Positions 15,499 through 24,401 of a DNA stretch of 64,000 bases are shown piece after piece. The stretch is from Streptomyces sp. TSRI0281 (lineage in GTDB: Bacteria; Actinomycetota; Actinomycetes; Streptomycetales; Streptomycetaceae). The stretch spans positions 63,881-127,880 of the forward strand of contig NZ_LWLE01000007.1 of the NCBI RefSeq assembly GCF_001905125.1. The letters run 5' to 3'. Positions within the stretch are counted from its first letter, which is position 1. Each line of letters starts with the position of its first letter. Under the pieces are notes generated by a model that saw nothing but the letters and a program-made list of their open reading frames with translations, was not told the origin of the DNA and did not search any database. The position numbers were made by a program, and so were the translations under genes.

Positions 15499-16215
15499 AT
15501 GCATACGTATCCGACGCAGGCGGTGATCCTGGCGGGTGGCCAGGGCTCGCGGCTGCGCCCGTACACCGATGACCGCCCCAAGCCGATGGTCGAGATCCCG
15601 GGAACCGGGACCCCGATCATCGGCCATCAGCTTTCCTGGCTGGCCGCCGAGGGCGTCACCGACGCCGTGGTCTCGTGCGGCCACCTCGCCGAGGTGCTCC
15701 AGGAGTGGCTGGCCTCGGCCGATCTGCCGTTGCGCGTCACGACCGTCGTCGAGACGGAGCCGCTCGGCCGCGGCGGTGGCCTGAAGTACGCGGCGGCCCG
15801 GCTGCCCGATCCGGAGCAGCCCTGGTACGCCACCAACGGCGACATCTGGACGCGCTTCTCCCTGCGCGAGATGGCCGCGTTCCATGCCGAGCGCGACGCC
15901 ACCGCGACCCTGGCGCTGGCCCGGCCCCGGATTCCCTGGGGCGCCGTGGAGACGGACGCGTTCGGGCACATCACCGACTTCATCGAGTCGCCGCCCTCGC
16001 CGTATCTGATCAACGCCGGTGTGTACGTGTTCTCGCCCGCGTTCACGCGGCTGCTGCCCGACCGGGGCGACCATGAGCGGACGACGTTCCCGCGGCTGGC
16101 CCGGGAGCGCAGCCTCGCCGGGTACCCCCTGCCGCACGGGGCCTACTGGCGGGCGATCGACACGGCGAAGGACCTCACCGAGGCGGCGAAGGAACTGGGC
16201 GCTCAGGCGGGCTGA
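15499..16215 (+). CDS. NDP-sugar pyrophosphorylase-like nucleotidyltransferase
   Basis: A 238-residue sugar-1-phosphate nucleotidyltransferase. The nucleotide-binding motif AVILAGGQGSRLRPYTDDRPKP occupies residues 8-29, followed by LGRGGGLKYAA and the metal-binding ATNGDIW (about residue 110). Such enzymes transfer a nucleotide to a sugar 1-phosphate for envelope polysaccharide synthesis; the sugar cannot be told. It lacks the C-terminal left-handed helix, so it is the short form. The ATG at 15499 begins the conserved fold; longer upstream starts are unnecessary. It is convergent with the DoxX gene. Confidence 0.88.
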   Translation: MHTYPTQAVILAGGQGSRLRPYTDDRPKPMVEIPGTGTPIIGHQLSWLAAEGVTDAVVSCGHLAEVLQEWLASADLPLRVTTVVETEPLGRGGGLKYAAARLPDPEQPWYATNGDIWTRFSLREMAAFHAERDATATLALARPRIPWGAVETDAFGHITDFIESPPSPYLINAGVYVFSPAFTRLLPDRGDHERTTFPRLARERSLAGYPLPHGAYWRAIDTAKDLTEAAKELGAQAG

Positions 16216-16340
16216 GGGAGCCGCTGAGGGAGCCGCTGAGAGGGAGCGGGGAGCGGACCGGCCCCGGTCCGGGTGCACGCGGACGGCGCGGACCCGAGGA
16301 GCCCGCGCGGACCGAGGCCCCCGGAAGCGGAGGCAGCACC

Positions 16341-16380
16341 TCGGAGGGGCGGGCACCGGAATCGGTGCCCGCCCCTCCGA
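16341..16380. terminator. Bidirectional terminator
   Basis: A perfect 18-bp inverted repeat (16341-16358 and 16363-16380) with a 4-base loop separates the convergent nucleotidyltransferase and DoxX genes. Confidence 0.9.
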
Positions 16381-16409
16381 CGTACGTACGGTCCGTTCTC
16401 CCGGTCGGC

Positions 16410-18038
16410 TCAGCCGAGCAGGCCGCCGATCGGGTTCCGGCCGGCCCCGCCGGAGCCGCCGCCGGTGTCGCCGCCGGTCGAACCGCCGCCGCCGCTGTCC
16501 GAGCCGCCGCCCGTGGAGCCGCCGCCGCCGGTGCCGCCGGAGGACGTCGGACCCGCGCTGGTGGACGGGGGCTGCTGCGGGGTCGTCTGCTGCGGGGGCC
16601 GCTGGCCCGTGCCCTGGGTCTGGCTGGGCTGGGTGCCCGCCCCCGAGGCGCTCCCGGATTCGCGGACGGTGTCCGTGCCGGGCGTGGACTCCTTGCTGGA
16701 CGGGGTCGTGGCGGCGCCGGAACTGGAGGGCTCGGGGCGCCGGCCGTCCGGGGTGCGGGACGCCTTTCGCTCGCCGGTGGATTCGCCGGGGAGCGGCATG
16801 CCGGGGAGCTGGTTGGTCGGGTTGTCGTGCGGGCCCGGGACCGTGACGACCTCGGTGGAGCGGACGGCGCCGCCGAGCATGGAGCCGATCAGCAGCGTGA
16901 GACCGACGACCACGGTGGCGACCACGGTGCCGCGCCGCAGCACACGGCGGCGCAGGTCCCAGATCTCGGAGCGCGGGCCGAGCCGGCGCCAGGCCTCTCC
17001 GGCGAGGCGCGCGTCCACGGAGTAGACGGGCGCGCCCGCGATGATCAGGGGGCTCCAGGTGGCCAGCATGATGATGTCGGGTGCGTCGTAGACGGCGACG
17101 GTGCGCCAGCTGACCGTGACCAGGAGAGCCGCGGAGAGCAGCGCGCCCACGGAGGCGGCGACGCGCTGCCAGAGGCCGAGGACGGTGAGGACGCCGACGA
17201 CGACCTGGAGGAAGGCGACGGTCAGACCGGCGCCGACGGGGTGGGAGAGGGCGAAGTCGCGCAGGGGCTCGGCCAGCGCCCAGGGGTGCAGCGAGGTCAG
17301 CCACTTGACCATGGAGCCGCGCTCGCCGCCGTCGAAGTAGACGGGGTCGCACAGCTTGCCCATGCCGGCGTAGATGGAGATGAAGCCGAGCAGGACGCGC
17401 ATGGGGAGCAGCACGACCCCCAGGTTCATCCGGCGGCCGGGGTAATAGGCGTGCTTGACCGGGTCGTTGCCGTGGCGGCGGTCCCGGGCGGCGGGGCTCT
17501 CGTCGTACTCCTCGTCGTCGCCTCCGGGCCCGTCGGGCCCGATGTCGACCGGGTCGTACGCCCCGACGGCCTGCCGCATGGGCGGGAGCAGCGGCCCGTT
17601 GCCGCGTCCGGGCTGGTGCGGTGCGGTCAGTACGGGGTTGGGCTGGGTCTCGTCGAGGCGCGGGATGACCTGCGTCCCGACGGCTCCGCGGCCGTCCTCG
17701 TACTCCCCACCGAGGCCGCCGTGCCCGCCGGGGCCGACGTCGAGCTGTCCGGCGGTGGAGTTGCGTACGGCCTGGAGGAGGCCGGTCGCGCCCGGGTCAC
17801 CGGGGGCCGATCTGCCGCTCCAGACGACGGGCGCCCGCCTGCGGCCGCCGGAGCCGCTCATGGCGGGGACGCGGGCCGTGCCCGCGGGGGCACCGCGCAG
17901 CCGTGCGCGCTGGCCCGGGGCGAGCTGCACCCGGAAGCTGGCGTGGTTGACGATGACCTGCGCGGGGTCGCTGTCCACCTTGGTCATGCTCAGGGCGGGT
18001 TGCTCGTCGAACCGAGGCGTTCTGGTGTCCACACTCAT
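16410..18038 (-). CDS. DoxX-family membrane protein with long disordered flanks
   Basis: A 542-residue protein. Residues 1-200 are polar and probably disordered. Residues about 205-350 hold the four-helix DoxX unit (LGVVLLPMRVLLGFISIYAGMGKLCDPVYF, then LTVAFLQVVVGVLTVLGLW, then LLSAALLVTVS). A further membrane helix is at about 395-415 (GTVVATVVVGLTLLIGSMLG). The remaining 120 residues are Pro/Ser/Thr/Gly-rich and end in GGGG-serine repeats. The core resembles DoxX/thiosulfate:quinone-type membrane subunits, but the substrate is unknown. The extracytoplasmic tail may span the wall. Starts at ATG 18038. Confidence 0.8.
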   Translation of the reverse strand: MSVDTRTPRFDEQPALSMTKVDSDPAQVIVNHASFRVQLAPGQRARLRGAPAGTARVPAMSGSGGRRRAPVVWSGRSAPGDPGATGLLQAVRNSTAGQLDVGPGGHGGLGGEYEDGRGAVGTQVIPRLDETQPNPVLTAPHQPGRGNGPLLPPMRQAVGAYDPVDIGPDGPGGDDEEYDESPAARDRRHGNDPVKHAYYPGRRMNLGVVLLPMRVLLGFISIYAGMGKLCDPVYFDGGERGSMVKWLTSLHPWALAEPLRDFALSHPVGAGLTVAFLQVVVGVLTVLGLWQRVAASVGALLSAALLVTVSWRTVAVYDAPDIIMLATWSPLIIAGAPVYSVDARLAGEAWRRLGPRSEIWDLRRRVLRRGTVVATVVVGLTLLIGSMLGGAVRSTEVVTVPGPHDNPTNQLPGMPLPGESTGERKASRTPDGRRPEPSSSGAATTPSSKESTPGTDTVRESGSASGAGTQPSQTQGTGQRPPQQTTPQQPPSTSAGPTSSGGTGGGGSTGGGSDSGGGGSTGGDTGGGSGGAGRNPIGGLLG

Positions 18039-18211
18039 CTAACCGAGTGACGTGTGGATAGGACACTGCTTTGACGGGCCCGATGTGTCCGAGACCCGTC
18101 AAGATCCGGCCAAACTCGGGCATCTAGGAACTGTGTTCGGCGCTCGCACGTCAACTGACCCGGAGGTCACAGCCGTTACCACCCGCGCGAACGCCGCTCG
18201 CCCCTGCCGCA

Positions 18212-18275
18212 CGCTCGTTCCGTGCGCCCCGCGCTCCTCCGGCGAGGGGGGAGCGCGGGGCGCACGGAACGAGCG
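18212..18275. terminator. Very long hairpin downstream of rlmB
   Basis: Positions 18212-18237 and 18250-18275 are perfect 26-bp inverted repeats with a 12-base loop, 45 bases after the rlmB stop and upstream of the DoxX gene. It should isolate the two transcription units. Confidence 0.85.
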
Positions 18276-18319
18276 GGGCGCACGAGGCGCATGGAGAGCG
18301 CGGGCGGCGCACCCGAGGC

Positions 18320-19276
18320 TTACGCGCGGCGGCGCGCCACCTCGTACAACACGATGCCGGCCGCGACACCGGCGTTCAGCGACTCGGCGCCGCCCGGCAT
18401 CGAGATCCGGACCCGGTAGTCGCAGGTCTCGCCGACGAGACGGCCCAGGCCCTTGCCCTCGCTGCCGATGACGATGACGACCGGACCGGCCAGCTGCTCC
18501 AGGTCCTCGACCGTGTGCTCGCCGTCCGCCGCCAGGCCCACGACGGTGAGGCCGGCCTTCTGGTAGCCCTCCAGGGCACGGGTCAGGTTGGTGACGCGGG
18601 AGACCGGCGTACGGGCGGCCGTGCCGGCCGAGGACTTCCACGCACCGGCGGTCATCCCGGCCGCACGGCGCTCGGGGACGACCACACCGTGGCCGCCGAA
18701 CGCGGAGACGGAGCGGACGATCGCACCGAGGTTGCGCGGGTCGGTGACGCCGTCGAGGGCGACGATCAGCGGGTCCTCGTTGTTGTCGTACGCGGCCGCG
18801 GTGAGGTCCTCCGGGTGCGCGTACTCGTACGGCGGGACCTGGAGGACGATGCCCTGGTGGTTCAGGCCGTTCGTCATCCGGTCGAGCTCGGGGCGCGGGG
18901 CCTCCATCAGGTTGATGTTGCCGCGCTCGCCCGCGAGCTTGAGGCAGTCGCGGACCCGCTCGTCGTTGTCGATGTACTGCTGGACGTACAGGGTGACCGC
19001 GGGCACACCGTCGCGCAGGGCCTCGTAGACCGGGTTACGGCCGACCACCATCTCCGAGGTGCCCTTGGCGCCACCGCGCCGGGGCGCGGGGCGGCGGGCC
19101 GCGGCGTGCTTGGCCTGGGCGTTGGCGACCCGGTTCTTCTTGTGTCCCTTGCGGACGGAGGCGGGCGGCGTGGGTCCCTTGCCTTCGAGACCACGGCGTC
19201 GCTGGCCACCGCTGCCGACCTGCATGCCCTTCTTGTTGGACGTGCGGCGGTTCCTGCGCTGGCTGTTCCCGGCCAT
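18320..19276 (-). CDS. rlmB: 23S rRNA/tRNA 2'-O-methyltransferase, TrmH/RlmB family
   Basis: A 318-residue SPOUT-class RNA methyltransferase. Residues 1-75 are a basic, RNA-binding extension. The TrmH substrate-binding domain begins at VVGRNPVYEALR (about 77). The three SpoU motifs are visible: DGVTDPRNLGAIVRS (about 175), VIVIGSEGKGLGRLV (about 265) and SLNAGVAAGIVLYE (about 300). RlmB methylates the ribose of a 23S rRNA guanosine; substrate assignment is by family only. Downstream of cysS with a terminator between. Confidence 0.88.
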   Translation of the reverse strand: MAGNSQRRNRRTSNKKGMQVGSGGQRRRGLEGKGPTPPASVRKGHKKNRVANAQAKHAAARRPAPRRGGAKGTSEMVVGRNPVYEALRDGVPAVTLYVQQYIDNDERVRDCLKLAGERGNINLMEAPRPELDRMTNGLNHQGIVLQVPPYEYAHPEDLTAAAYDNNEDPLIVALDGVTDPRNLGAIVRSVSAFGGHGVVVPERRAAGMTAGAWKSSAGTAARTPVSRVTNLTRALEGYQKAGLTVVGLAADGEHTVEDLEQLAGPVVIVIGSEGKGLGRLVGETCDYRVRISMPGGAESLNAGVAAGIVLYEVARRRA

Positions 19277-19320
19277 GACCTACCTGTTTCGTTGCTTCAG
19301 AAGTACGTACGTAATGAAAG

Positions 19321-19348
19321 TGTGCCGCCCGGACGGCCGGGCGGCACA
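19321..19348 (-). terminator. cysS terminator
   Basis: A 12-bp perfect inverted repeat (19321-19332, 19337-19348) with loop ACGG lies after the cysS stop and before the rlmB promoter. On the minus strand it is followed by CTTTCATT. Confidence 0.8.
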
Positions 19349-19383
19349 TTTGCGCCGGTCAGGCCGGTGCCAAGAGGTGGTGT

Positions 19384-20784
19384 TCAGCGCGGTCCGAGCG
19401 TCCATCGGGGGCCGCTGGGGCTGTCCTCGATGACGAGGCCGGACTGGTTGAGCTGGTCGCGGATGGCGTCGGCGGCGGCCCAGTCCTTGCGGGCGCGCGC
19501 CGACTGGCGCTGGTCGAGGACGAGGCGTACGAGCGTGTCGACGACACCGTGCAGGTCCTCGCCGCGGTCGGTCTCGCCCGCCCAGTGCGGGTCGAGCGGG
19601 TCGAGGCCGAGGACGCCGAGCATGGCCCGGACCTCGGCCAGACGGGCGACGGCGGCTTCCTTGTCGTCGGCGGCGAGGGCGGAATTGCCCTGCCGGACCG
19701 TGGTGTGGACGATCGCGAGGGCCTGCGGGACGCCCAGGTCGTCGTCCATCGCCTCGGCGAAGGCGGGCGGCACCTCGGCGGCGGCGGGTACGGTCTCCCC
19801 CGCCTTCTCGGTGACGCGCTGCGCGAAGCCCTCGATCCGCGCGAACGCGGACTCCGCCTCGCGCAGTGCCTCCTCGCTGTACTCGATCATCGACCGGTAG
19901 TGCGGGGTGCCGAGGTAGTAGCGCAGCACGATGGGGCGCCATGCCTTGACCATCTCGCTGACCAGCACGGAGTTGCCGAGCGACTTCGACATCTTCTCGC
20001 CGGACATGGTGACCCAGCCGTTGTGCACCCAGTACTTCGCGAACTCGTCGCCGAAGGCCTTGGCCTGGGCGATCTCGTTCTCGTGGTGCGGGAAGATCAG
20101 GTCGATGCCGCCGCCGTGGATGTCGAAGGCGGTGCCGAGGTACTTGTGCGCCATGGCGGAGCACTCCAGGTGCCAGCCGGGACGGCCGCGGCCCCACGGG
20201 GTCGGCCAGCTGGGCTCGCCCGGCTTGACGGCCTTCCACATGGCGAAGTCGCGCTGGTCGCGCTTGCCGGTCTCCCCGTCGCCGGTGGGCTGGCGCAGGT
20301 CGTCCAGCTCCTGGTTGGACAGCTCCAGATAGCCGGGGAAGGACCGCACGTCGAAGTAGACGTTGCCGTCCGCCGCGTAGGCGTGGCCGCGCTCGATGAG
20401 GCCGCGCATCATCTCGACCATTTCGGTGATGTGGCCGGTGGCGCGCGGTTCGTACGTGGGCGGCAGGCAGCCGAGCGCGTCGTAGCCGTCGTTGAACGCG
20501 CGCTCGTTCTCGTAGCCGATCGACCACCAGGGGCGGCCCTGTTCGGCCGACTTGTTGATGATCTTGTCGTCGATGTCGGTGACGTTCCGGATGAACGTGA
20601 CGTCGTAGCCGCGGTAGGCGAACCAGCGGCGCATGATGTCGAAGTTCAGACCGGACCGGATGTGCCCGATGTGCGGGGCGGCCTGGACAGTGGCGCCACA
20701 GAGGTAGATCGAGACACAGCCCGCTGTGAGCGGGACGAAGTCACGGATCTGCCGGGCGCTGGTGTCATACAGGCGAATAGTCAC
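19384..20784 (-). CDS. cysS: Cysteinyl-tRNA synthetase
   Basis: A 466-residue class I aminoacyl-tRNA synthetase charging tRNA-Cys. The HIGH-type motif appears as APHIGHIRSGLNFDI (about residues 36-50), with zinc-site residue C28 in YLCGATV and further ligands in WHLECSAM and FPHHENE. The KMSKS signature is GEKMSKSLGN (about 268). The C-terminal helical anticodon region and the final ADAIRDQLNQSGLVIEDSPSG are typical. The start is GTG 20784. Length matches the family. It is the true cysS rather than MshC, judging by length and the KMSKS context. Confidence 0.95.
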   Translation of the reverse strand: MTIRLYDTSARQIRDFVPLTAGCVSIYLCGATVQAAPHIGHIRSGLNFDIMRRWFAYRGYDVTFIRNVTDIDDKIINKSAEQGRPWWSIGYENERAFNDGYDALGCLPPTYEPRATGHITEMVEMMRGLIERGHAYAADGNVYFDVRSFPGYLELSNQELDDLRQPTGDGETGKRDQRDFAMWKAVKPGEPSWPTPWGRGRPGWHLECSAMAHKYLGTAFDIHGGGIDLIFPHHENEIAQAKAFGDEFAKYWVHNGWVTMSGEKMSKSLGNSVLVSEMVKAWRPIVLRYYLGTPHYRSMIEYSEEALREAESAFARIEGFAQRVTEKAGETVPAAAEVPPAFAEAMDDDLGVPQALAIVHTTVRQGNSALAADDKEAAVARLAEVRAMLGVLGLDPLDPHWAGETDRGEDLHGVVDTLVRLVLDQRQSARARKDWAAADAIRDQLNQSGLVIEDSPSGPRWTLGPR

Positions 20785-20813
20785 GCCTCAAGGGTAGTAG
20801 GCCAACACCAGTG

Positions 20814-20840
20814 CCCCGCGACCCCTTGGGGATCGCGGGG
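20814..20840 (-). terminator. Hairpin downstream of the PPOX gene and upstream of cysS
   Basis: CCCCGCGACCCC and GGGGATCGCGGGG pair with one bulged base and a 2-base loop. On the minus strand this follows the PPOX gene and lies in the cysS leader, so it either terminates the first or acts in the second. Confidence 0.55.
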
Positions 20841-20896
20841 ACAACTTTCTGATATTGGGATGTGCGGTTCCGGGTCGCGCGAGGTACGGGACCGGG

Positions 20897-21003
20897 GCCG
20901 CGGAGGCCGTCGGAACGGTGCCGCGGAGGCCGTCGGGCCGGGTCCCGGAGCCGGCCCGAGCGGGGCCCGGAGGCGACCGGACCGGGGTCGCGGAGGCCGT
21001 CGG
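20897..21003. repeat. Three GCCGCGGAGGCCGTCGG repeats
   Basis: The 17-base unit occurs at 20897-20913 and 20920-20936 and, with one change, at 20987-21003. The intervening bases are also GC-rich and repetitive. It occupies the noncoding gap after the PPOX gene. Confidence 0.8.
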
Positions 21004-21011
21004 CCCCTGTC

Positions 21012-21416
21012 TCAGAGGCGCCCGACGACCTTGCGCGGGGTGATCCGCACGACCACGCGGGCGGCGTCGTCGGCCGAGCTCGGGTTGAACTCCGCGTACT
21101 TCTTGCCGCTGTACTTCAACGCCAGCTCGTCGATCAGTTCCTGGCCGCCCTCGGTGGTCAGGGTCGCGGTGCCGCGGATCTCCGCGTACGCGTACGGGTT
21201 GTCGGCGGGCTGCACGACCACGGTGACGCGCGGGTCGCGGCGCAGGTTCTGCTCCTTGCGGCGGTCCACGGTGGTCGAGATCAGCACGTCGTCGCCGTCC
21301 CGCTTCACCCAGACGGGAGAAACCTGCGGGCTGCCGTCGGGCTGGATCGTGGCGATGGTGACGAAAACGGGCGTGTCGAGCACGTTCTTGAGGTTCTCGG
21401 AGAGTGCGGCGGTCAT
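21012..21416 (-). CDS. PPOX-class F420-dependent oxidoreductase-like protein
   Basis: A 134-residue split-barrel protein of the pyridoxamine-5'-phosphate-oxidase-like group that in actinobacteria usually binds the deazaflavin F420. Visible features are FVTIATIQPDGSPQVSPVWV (residues 19-38), ISTTVDRRKEQNLRRDPRVTV (47-67) and YAEIRGTATL. Such enzymes reduce small molecules in the cytosol. The ATG at 21416 has AGGAGG about 10 bases upstream. The nearby decayed MFS gene suggests this was once a two-gene locus. The exact substrate and the cofactor (F420 versus FMN) are not proven. Confidence 0.88.
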   Translation of the reverse strand: MTAALSENLKNVLDTPVFVTIATIQPDGSPQVSPVWVKRDGDDVLISTTVDRRKEQNLRRDPRVTVVVQPADNPYAYAEIRGTATLTTEGGQELIDELALKYSGKKYAEFNPSSADDAARVVVRITPRKVVGRL

Positions 21417-21477
21417 GACGTACGTCCTCCTGTGTACCGGCGGGCTGTCGGATTCGCTCCTACCCGCCAACCACGCG

Positions 21478-21945
21478 TCAGCCCCGCTGCTTCCCGATCC
21501 GGCCCGCCGGAAGGGTGAATGCCAGTGCGGCACCGATCAGCGGGACGGCGGCGAGGACCGTCCACAGGACGGGGCCGGGGGCGCCGAGGAGCGCCCCCGT
21601 GGCCGCGCTGCCGCCGAGGACCGCGAGCCCGGAGACGGAGGACAGCGCCCCGGTGGCGAGGCCGAGCCGCCGGTCGTCGACGAGATCGGGGACCAGCCCG
21701 CGGGCGGCGGGCACCAGCAGCATCTGGCCCGAGGGTGAGCAGGACGACCAGTACGGCACCGGGCAGCAGTCCGGCGGGCCCGCCCGGCGTCAGCGGCACG
21801 GCGGCGAATCCCGCGGCGACGGTCCCCAGCCCGGCGACGAGCGCGGTGCGCGGGGCGATCCGGTGCGCGGACCAGCGCGGTCCGCAGGACATAGCCGTCC
21901 ACGTCGGTCGTCGGCGTACCGGCCGTCACCGTGGTCGTGCTCACC
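21478..21945 (-). pseudogene. Decayed MFS transporter gene
   Basis: Three minus-strand frames together spell part of a major-facilitator protein. The start region (VSTTTVTAGTPTTDVDG, GTG 21945) is in one frame, RIAPRTALVAGLGTVAAGFAAVPL in a second (about 21870-21730), and MLLVPAARGLVPDLVDDRR followed by LGLATGALSSVSGLAVLGGS and two last helices in a third (about 21725-21478). Two frameshifts and loss of most N-terminal helices make a functional product impossible. A palindrome resembling an efflux-gene operator remains upstream. The final frame starting at 21759 alone would encode only the last two or three helices. Confidence 0.75.
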
Positions 21946-21988
21946 ACCGGGCCCTCACTCTCACCTCGTACGGCACATCGCCGCCGTA

Positions 21989-22027
21989 CACATCGCTTGC
22001 CGTACCAGCGTACGTGCAAGCGATGTG
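21989..22027. promoter_or_regulatory. Large palindrome upstream of the MFS pseudogene
   Basis: CACATCGCTTGC (21989-22000) and GCAAGCGATGTG (22016-22027) are exact inverted repeats, with a second CGTAC/GTACG pair inside the spacer. This is the form of a TetR-type operator. No regulator gene is next to it, so it appears to be a remnant of a lost regulator-efflux pair. Confidence 0.55.
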
Positions 22028-22109
22028 CAACAAGGGGCGGGCCCGGGAGGACCGGCAGGTCAGGCGGGTGGTGAGCGGCGCGTGCACGGGTCCCGGCCGG
22101 GCGGACGGG

Positions 22110-22625
22110 TCATCCCACCCGGTAGACCAGGGCGGTGGCGATCCCGGCGATGCCTTCGCCGCGCCCGGTGAACCCGAGCCCGTCGGAGGTCGCGGCGGAG
22201 AGCGAGACGGGGGCGCCCGCGGCGGCGGACAGCACCTTCTGCGCCTCGTCGCGCCGTTTGCCGATCTTCGGCCGTACGCCGACGACCTGGACGGCCACAT
22301 TGCCGATCTCGAAGCCCTCGGACCGGACGATCCGGGCCGCCTCGGTGAGCAGCGTGACACCGGAGGCGCCGGACCACTCGGGGCGACCGGTGCCGAAGTG
22401 CTGCCCGAGGTCACCGAGGCCGGCGGCCGAGAAGAGCGCGTTGCAGGCGGCGTGCGCGACGACGTCGGCGTCGGAGTGCCCGGCGAGGCCGGGGCCCTCG
22501 CCCTCCCACTTCAGGCCCGCGCACCACAGCTCGCGGCCCTCTTCGAAGGCGTGGATGTCGGTCCCGATCCCGACGCGCGGGATCACGGGGGCCGCGGGCG
22601 CACCCGCGGGGTTCTCAGAAGCCAT
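22110..22625 (-). CDS. ispF: 2-C-methyl-D-erythritol 2,4-cyclodiphosphate synthase
   Basis: A 171-residue enzyme of the MEP isoprenoid pathway, converting CDP-ME 2-phosphate to the cyclodiphosphate and CMP. The zinc and substrate motif [12 protein letters not shown] (about 20-31) carries the Asp and His ligands, [31 protein letters not shown] supplies the other His and Asp, and [17 protein letters not shown] is the C-terminal signature. It overlaps the 3' end of ispD by 11 bases, so the two successive pathway enzymes are coupled. Starts at ATG 22625. Confidence 0.95.
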   Translation of the reverse strand: MASENPAGAPAAPVIPRVGIGTDIHAFEEGRELWCAGLKWEGEGPGLAGHSDADVVAHAACNALFSAAGLGDLGQHFGTGRPEWSGASGVTLLTEAARIVRSEGFEIGNVAVQVVGVRPKIGKRRDEAQKVLSAAAGAPVSLSAATSDGLGFTGRGEGIAGIATALVYRVG

Positions 22626-23379
22626 CGTTCGCCCTCCGGCGTGCGAGTACCGCCTCGGCCAGCAGCAGATCGAGCGGCCGGGTCACCTTGAACGCCTCTT
22701 CGTGCCCGGGGACGACGACGACCGGCGCCCCGAGCTGTTCCACCATGCCCGCGTCGTCGGTCGCGCCCTCGCCGTCGACGGCGACCGTCGCGTGCGCCCG
22801 CACCAGCGTGTCCCGGTCGAAGCCCTGCGGCGTCTGCACGGCACGCAGCCTGGCGCGTACGGGGGTCGAGAGCACCGGCTCCGGCTCCCCCGGCGCTCCG
22901 GGCTCGACCTCCTTCACGGTGTCGGCGAGCGGCAGCGCGGGGACGACGGCGGGCGCCCCGTCGCGTACGGCCTCGATGACCGTGTCGACCGTGTCGACCG
23001 GGACCAGCGGCCGGGCCGCGTCATGGACCAGGACGACGGAGATGTCCTCGGGCAGCGCGGCGAGGCCGAGCCCCACGGACTGCTGCCGGGTGTCGCCGCC
23101 CGGCACCACCAGGTAGTCGGTGCGCTCGGGCAGGGCGTGTTCGTCGAGCAGGTTCTTGACCTCGGGCGCGCCGTCGGGCGGCGCGACGACGACGACCAGG
23201 GAGACGGCACGGGAGGCGGCCATCGCCCGGACCGCGTGGATCAGCATGGGTGTACCGCTGAGCGCGCGGAGCGCCTTGGGCGCCCCCGGGCCGAGCCGCA
23301 CGCCCCGGCCGGCCGCGGGAATCACCGCGGCGGTGCGGTGCGGACGCGATTCATCAGGCAGCGGTGACATCGGTGACAT
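22615..23379 (-). CDS. ispD: 2-C-methyl-D-erythritol 4-phosphate cytidylyltransferase
   Basis: A 254-residue nucleotidyltransferase that makes CDP-methylerythritol from MEP and CTP. The CTP-binding [21 protein letters not shown] is at about residues 17-37, [13 protein letters not shown] near 105, and [13 protein letters not shown] near 170, all family signatures. I chose ATG 23379 because GGAG sits 8 bases upstream; a second ATG three codons later is possible, and longer starts run into noncoding sequence. ispF follows with overlap. Confidence 0.93.
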   Translation of the reverse strand: MSPMSPLPDESRPHRTAAVIPAAGRGVRLGPGAPKALRALSGTPMLIHAVRAMAASRAVSLVVVVAPPDGAPEVKNLLDEHALPERTDYLVVPGGDTRQQSVGLGLAALPEDISVVLVHDAARPLVPVDTVDTVIEAVRDGAPAVVPALPLADTVKEVEPGAPGEPEPVLSTPVRARLRAVQTPQGFDRDTLVRAHATVAVDGEGATDDAGMVEQLGAPVVVVPGHEEAFKVTRPLDLLLAEAVLARRRANDGF

Positions 23380-23918
23380 CGGTTGCACTCCGAAGCTTCG
23401 GCAGGTTTGTTTCCACGGCCGACATGGGTATGGCCCCAGCGAGCCGGGCGTGACGACCTGACTTGATCCGGGCCCCTTCCGTGACACCCGGTCGAGTCGG
23501 TCGCCGTACGGCTCGGGGTCGGCTACTGGGGGACGGTAGCCGGGAACAACCGGCGGGGGCGGACCAGCGCAGGCTTTGCCCATGACATGGCCGAATTGAG
23601 TGGTAGCGGTTTGGCCGAAAAGGGAAGTCGCGCACCTTCATGACCGTCCGGCACGGGCGGCATCAGGTGTTCCGCGCAGACCGTCGGCCCCGTGAACGGC
23701 TCGTTCCGGAATACGCACCGGTAACCGCGTCCGTCCGGTCGCCACACCCCTCCGGGTAACCGCGTCCGAACATGCCGCAGGGCCCGACGACACAGCGTAT
23801 ATACGGCTGGTCAACGGGCACCGCGACACATTCTTACGATCGGTATGACCCGATCCGGTTCAGTCCGGGACGATCCGGTCCGACCGTTTCGATCCGAGCC
23901 GTTCCGGCCCGAGCCGAT
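23380..23918. other. Intergenic region between ispD and carD
   Basis: About 540 bases without a convincing gene. It must hold the ispD promoter and the carD terminator. Visible are a 14-base direct repeat (GGTAACCGCGTCCG) and a run of degenerate CCGGTCCG/CGATCCG elements just after carD. Confidence 0.6.
23720..23768. repeat. Direct repeat GGTAACCGCGTCCG
   Basis: Identical 14-base copies at 23720-23733 and 23755-23768, 35 bases apart, upstream of ispD. They could be paired binding sites for a regulator, but no known consensus fits. Confidence 0.6.
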
Positions 23919-24401
23919 TCAGGACGCGAGGACCTCGTCGAGAAGGGCCTCGGCCTTGTCCTCGTTCGTGTTCTCCGCGAGTGCGAGCTCGCTCACCAGA
24001 ATCTGGCGGGCCTTGGCGAGCATGCGCTTTTCACCTGCGGAGAGACCGCGCTCACGCTCACGGCGCCACAGGTCACGCACCACTTCGGCGACCTTGATGA
24101 CATCGCCGGAGGCGAGCTTCTCGAGATTTGCCTTGTAGCGACGGGACCAGTTCGTCGGCTCTTCGGCATACGGTGCGCGCAGCACCTCGAAGACCCGGTC
24201 CAGCCCGTCCTGCCCGACCACGTCGCGCACGCCCACGAACTCCGCATTGTCCGCCGGCACACGAACCGTCAAGTCGCCCTGGGCGACCTTGAGCACCAAG
24301 TAGGTCTTGTCCACGCCTTTGATCTGGCGAGTTTCGATAGCCTCGATCAGCGCGGCCCCGTGATGGGGATAGACCACGGTGTCGCCAACCTTGAACGTCA
24401 T
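23919..24401 (-). CDS. carD: CarD/CdnL-family RNA polymerase-binding regulator
   Basis: A 160-residue global transcription factor that binds the RNA polymerase beta subunit and stabilises open promoter complexes at rRNA and other promoters. The N-terminal Tudor-like domain begins [23 protein letters not shown]; the middle has the polymerase-contact region [21 protein letters not shown]. The C-terminal helical domain contains the conserved [13 protein letters not shown] with the tryptophan that wedges the upstream fork. Length and sequence are typical of actinobacterial CarD. It is monocistronic by the look of the gaps on both sides. Confidence 0.95.
   Translation of the reverse strand: MTFKVGDTVVYPHHGAALIEAIETRQIKGVDKTYLVLKVAQGDLTVRVPADNAEFVGVRDVVGQDGLDRVFEVLRAPYAEEPTNWSRRYKANLEKLASGDVIKVAEVVRDLWRRERERGLSAGEKRMLAKARQILVSELALAENTNEDKAEALLDEVLAS

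Noticed and set aside
14959..17352. A 797-codon open frame on the minus strand
   Set aside because: It runs antisense through the exported-protein and nucleotidyltransferase genes and into the DoxX gene in another frame; composition is low-complexity arginine/proline, typical of shadow frames in GC-rich DNA.
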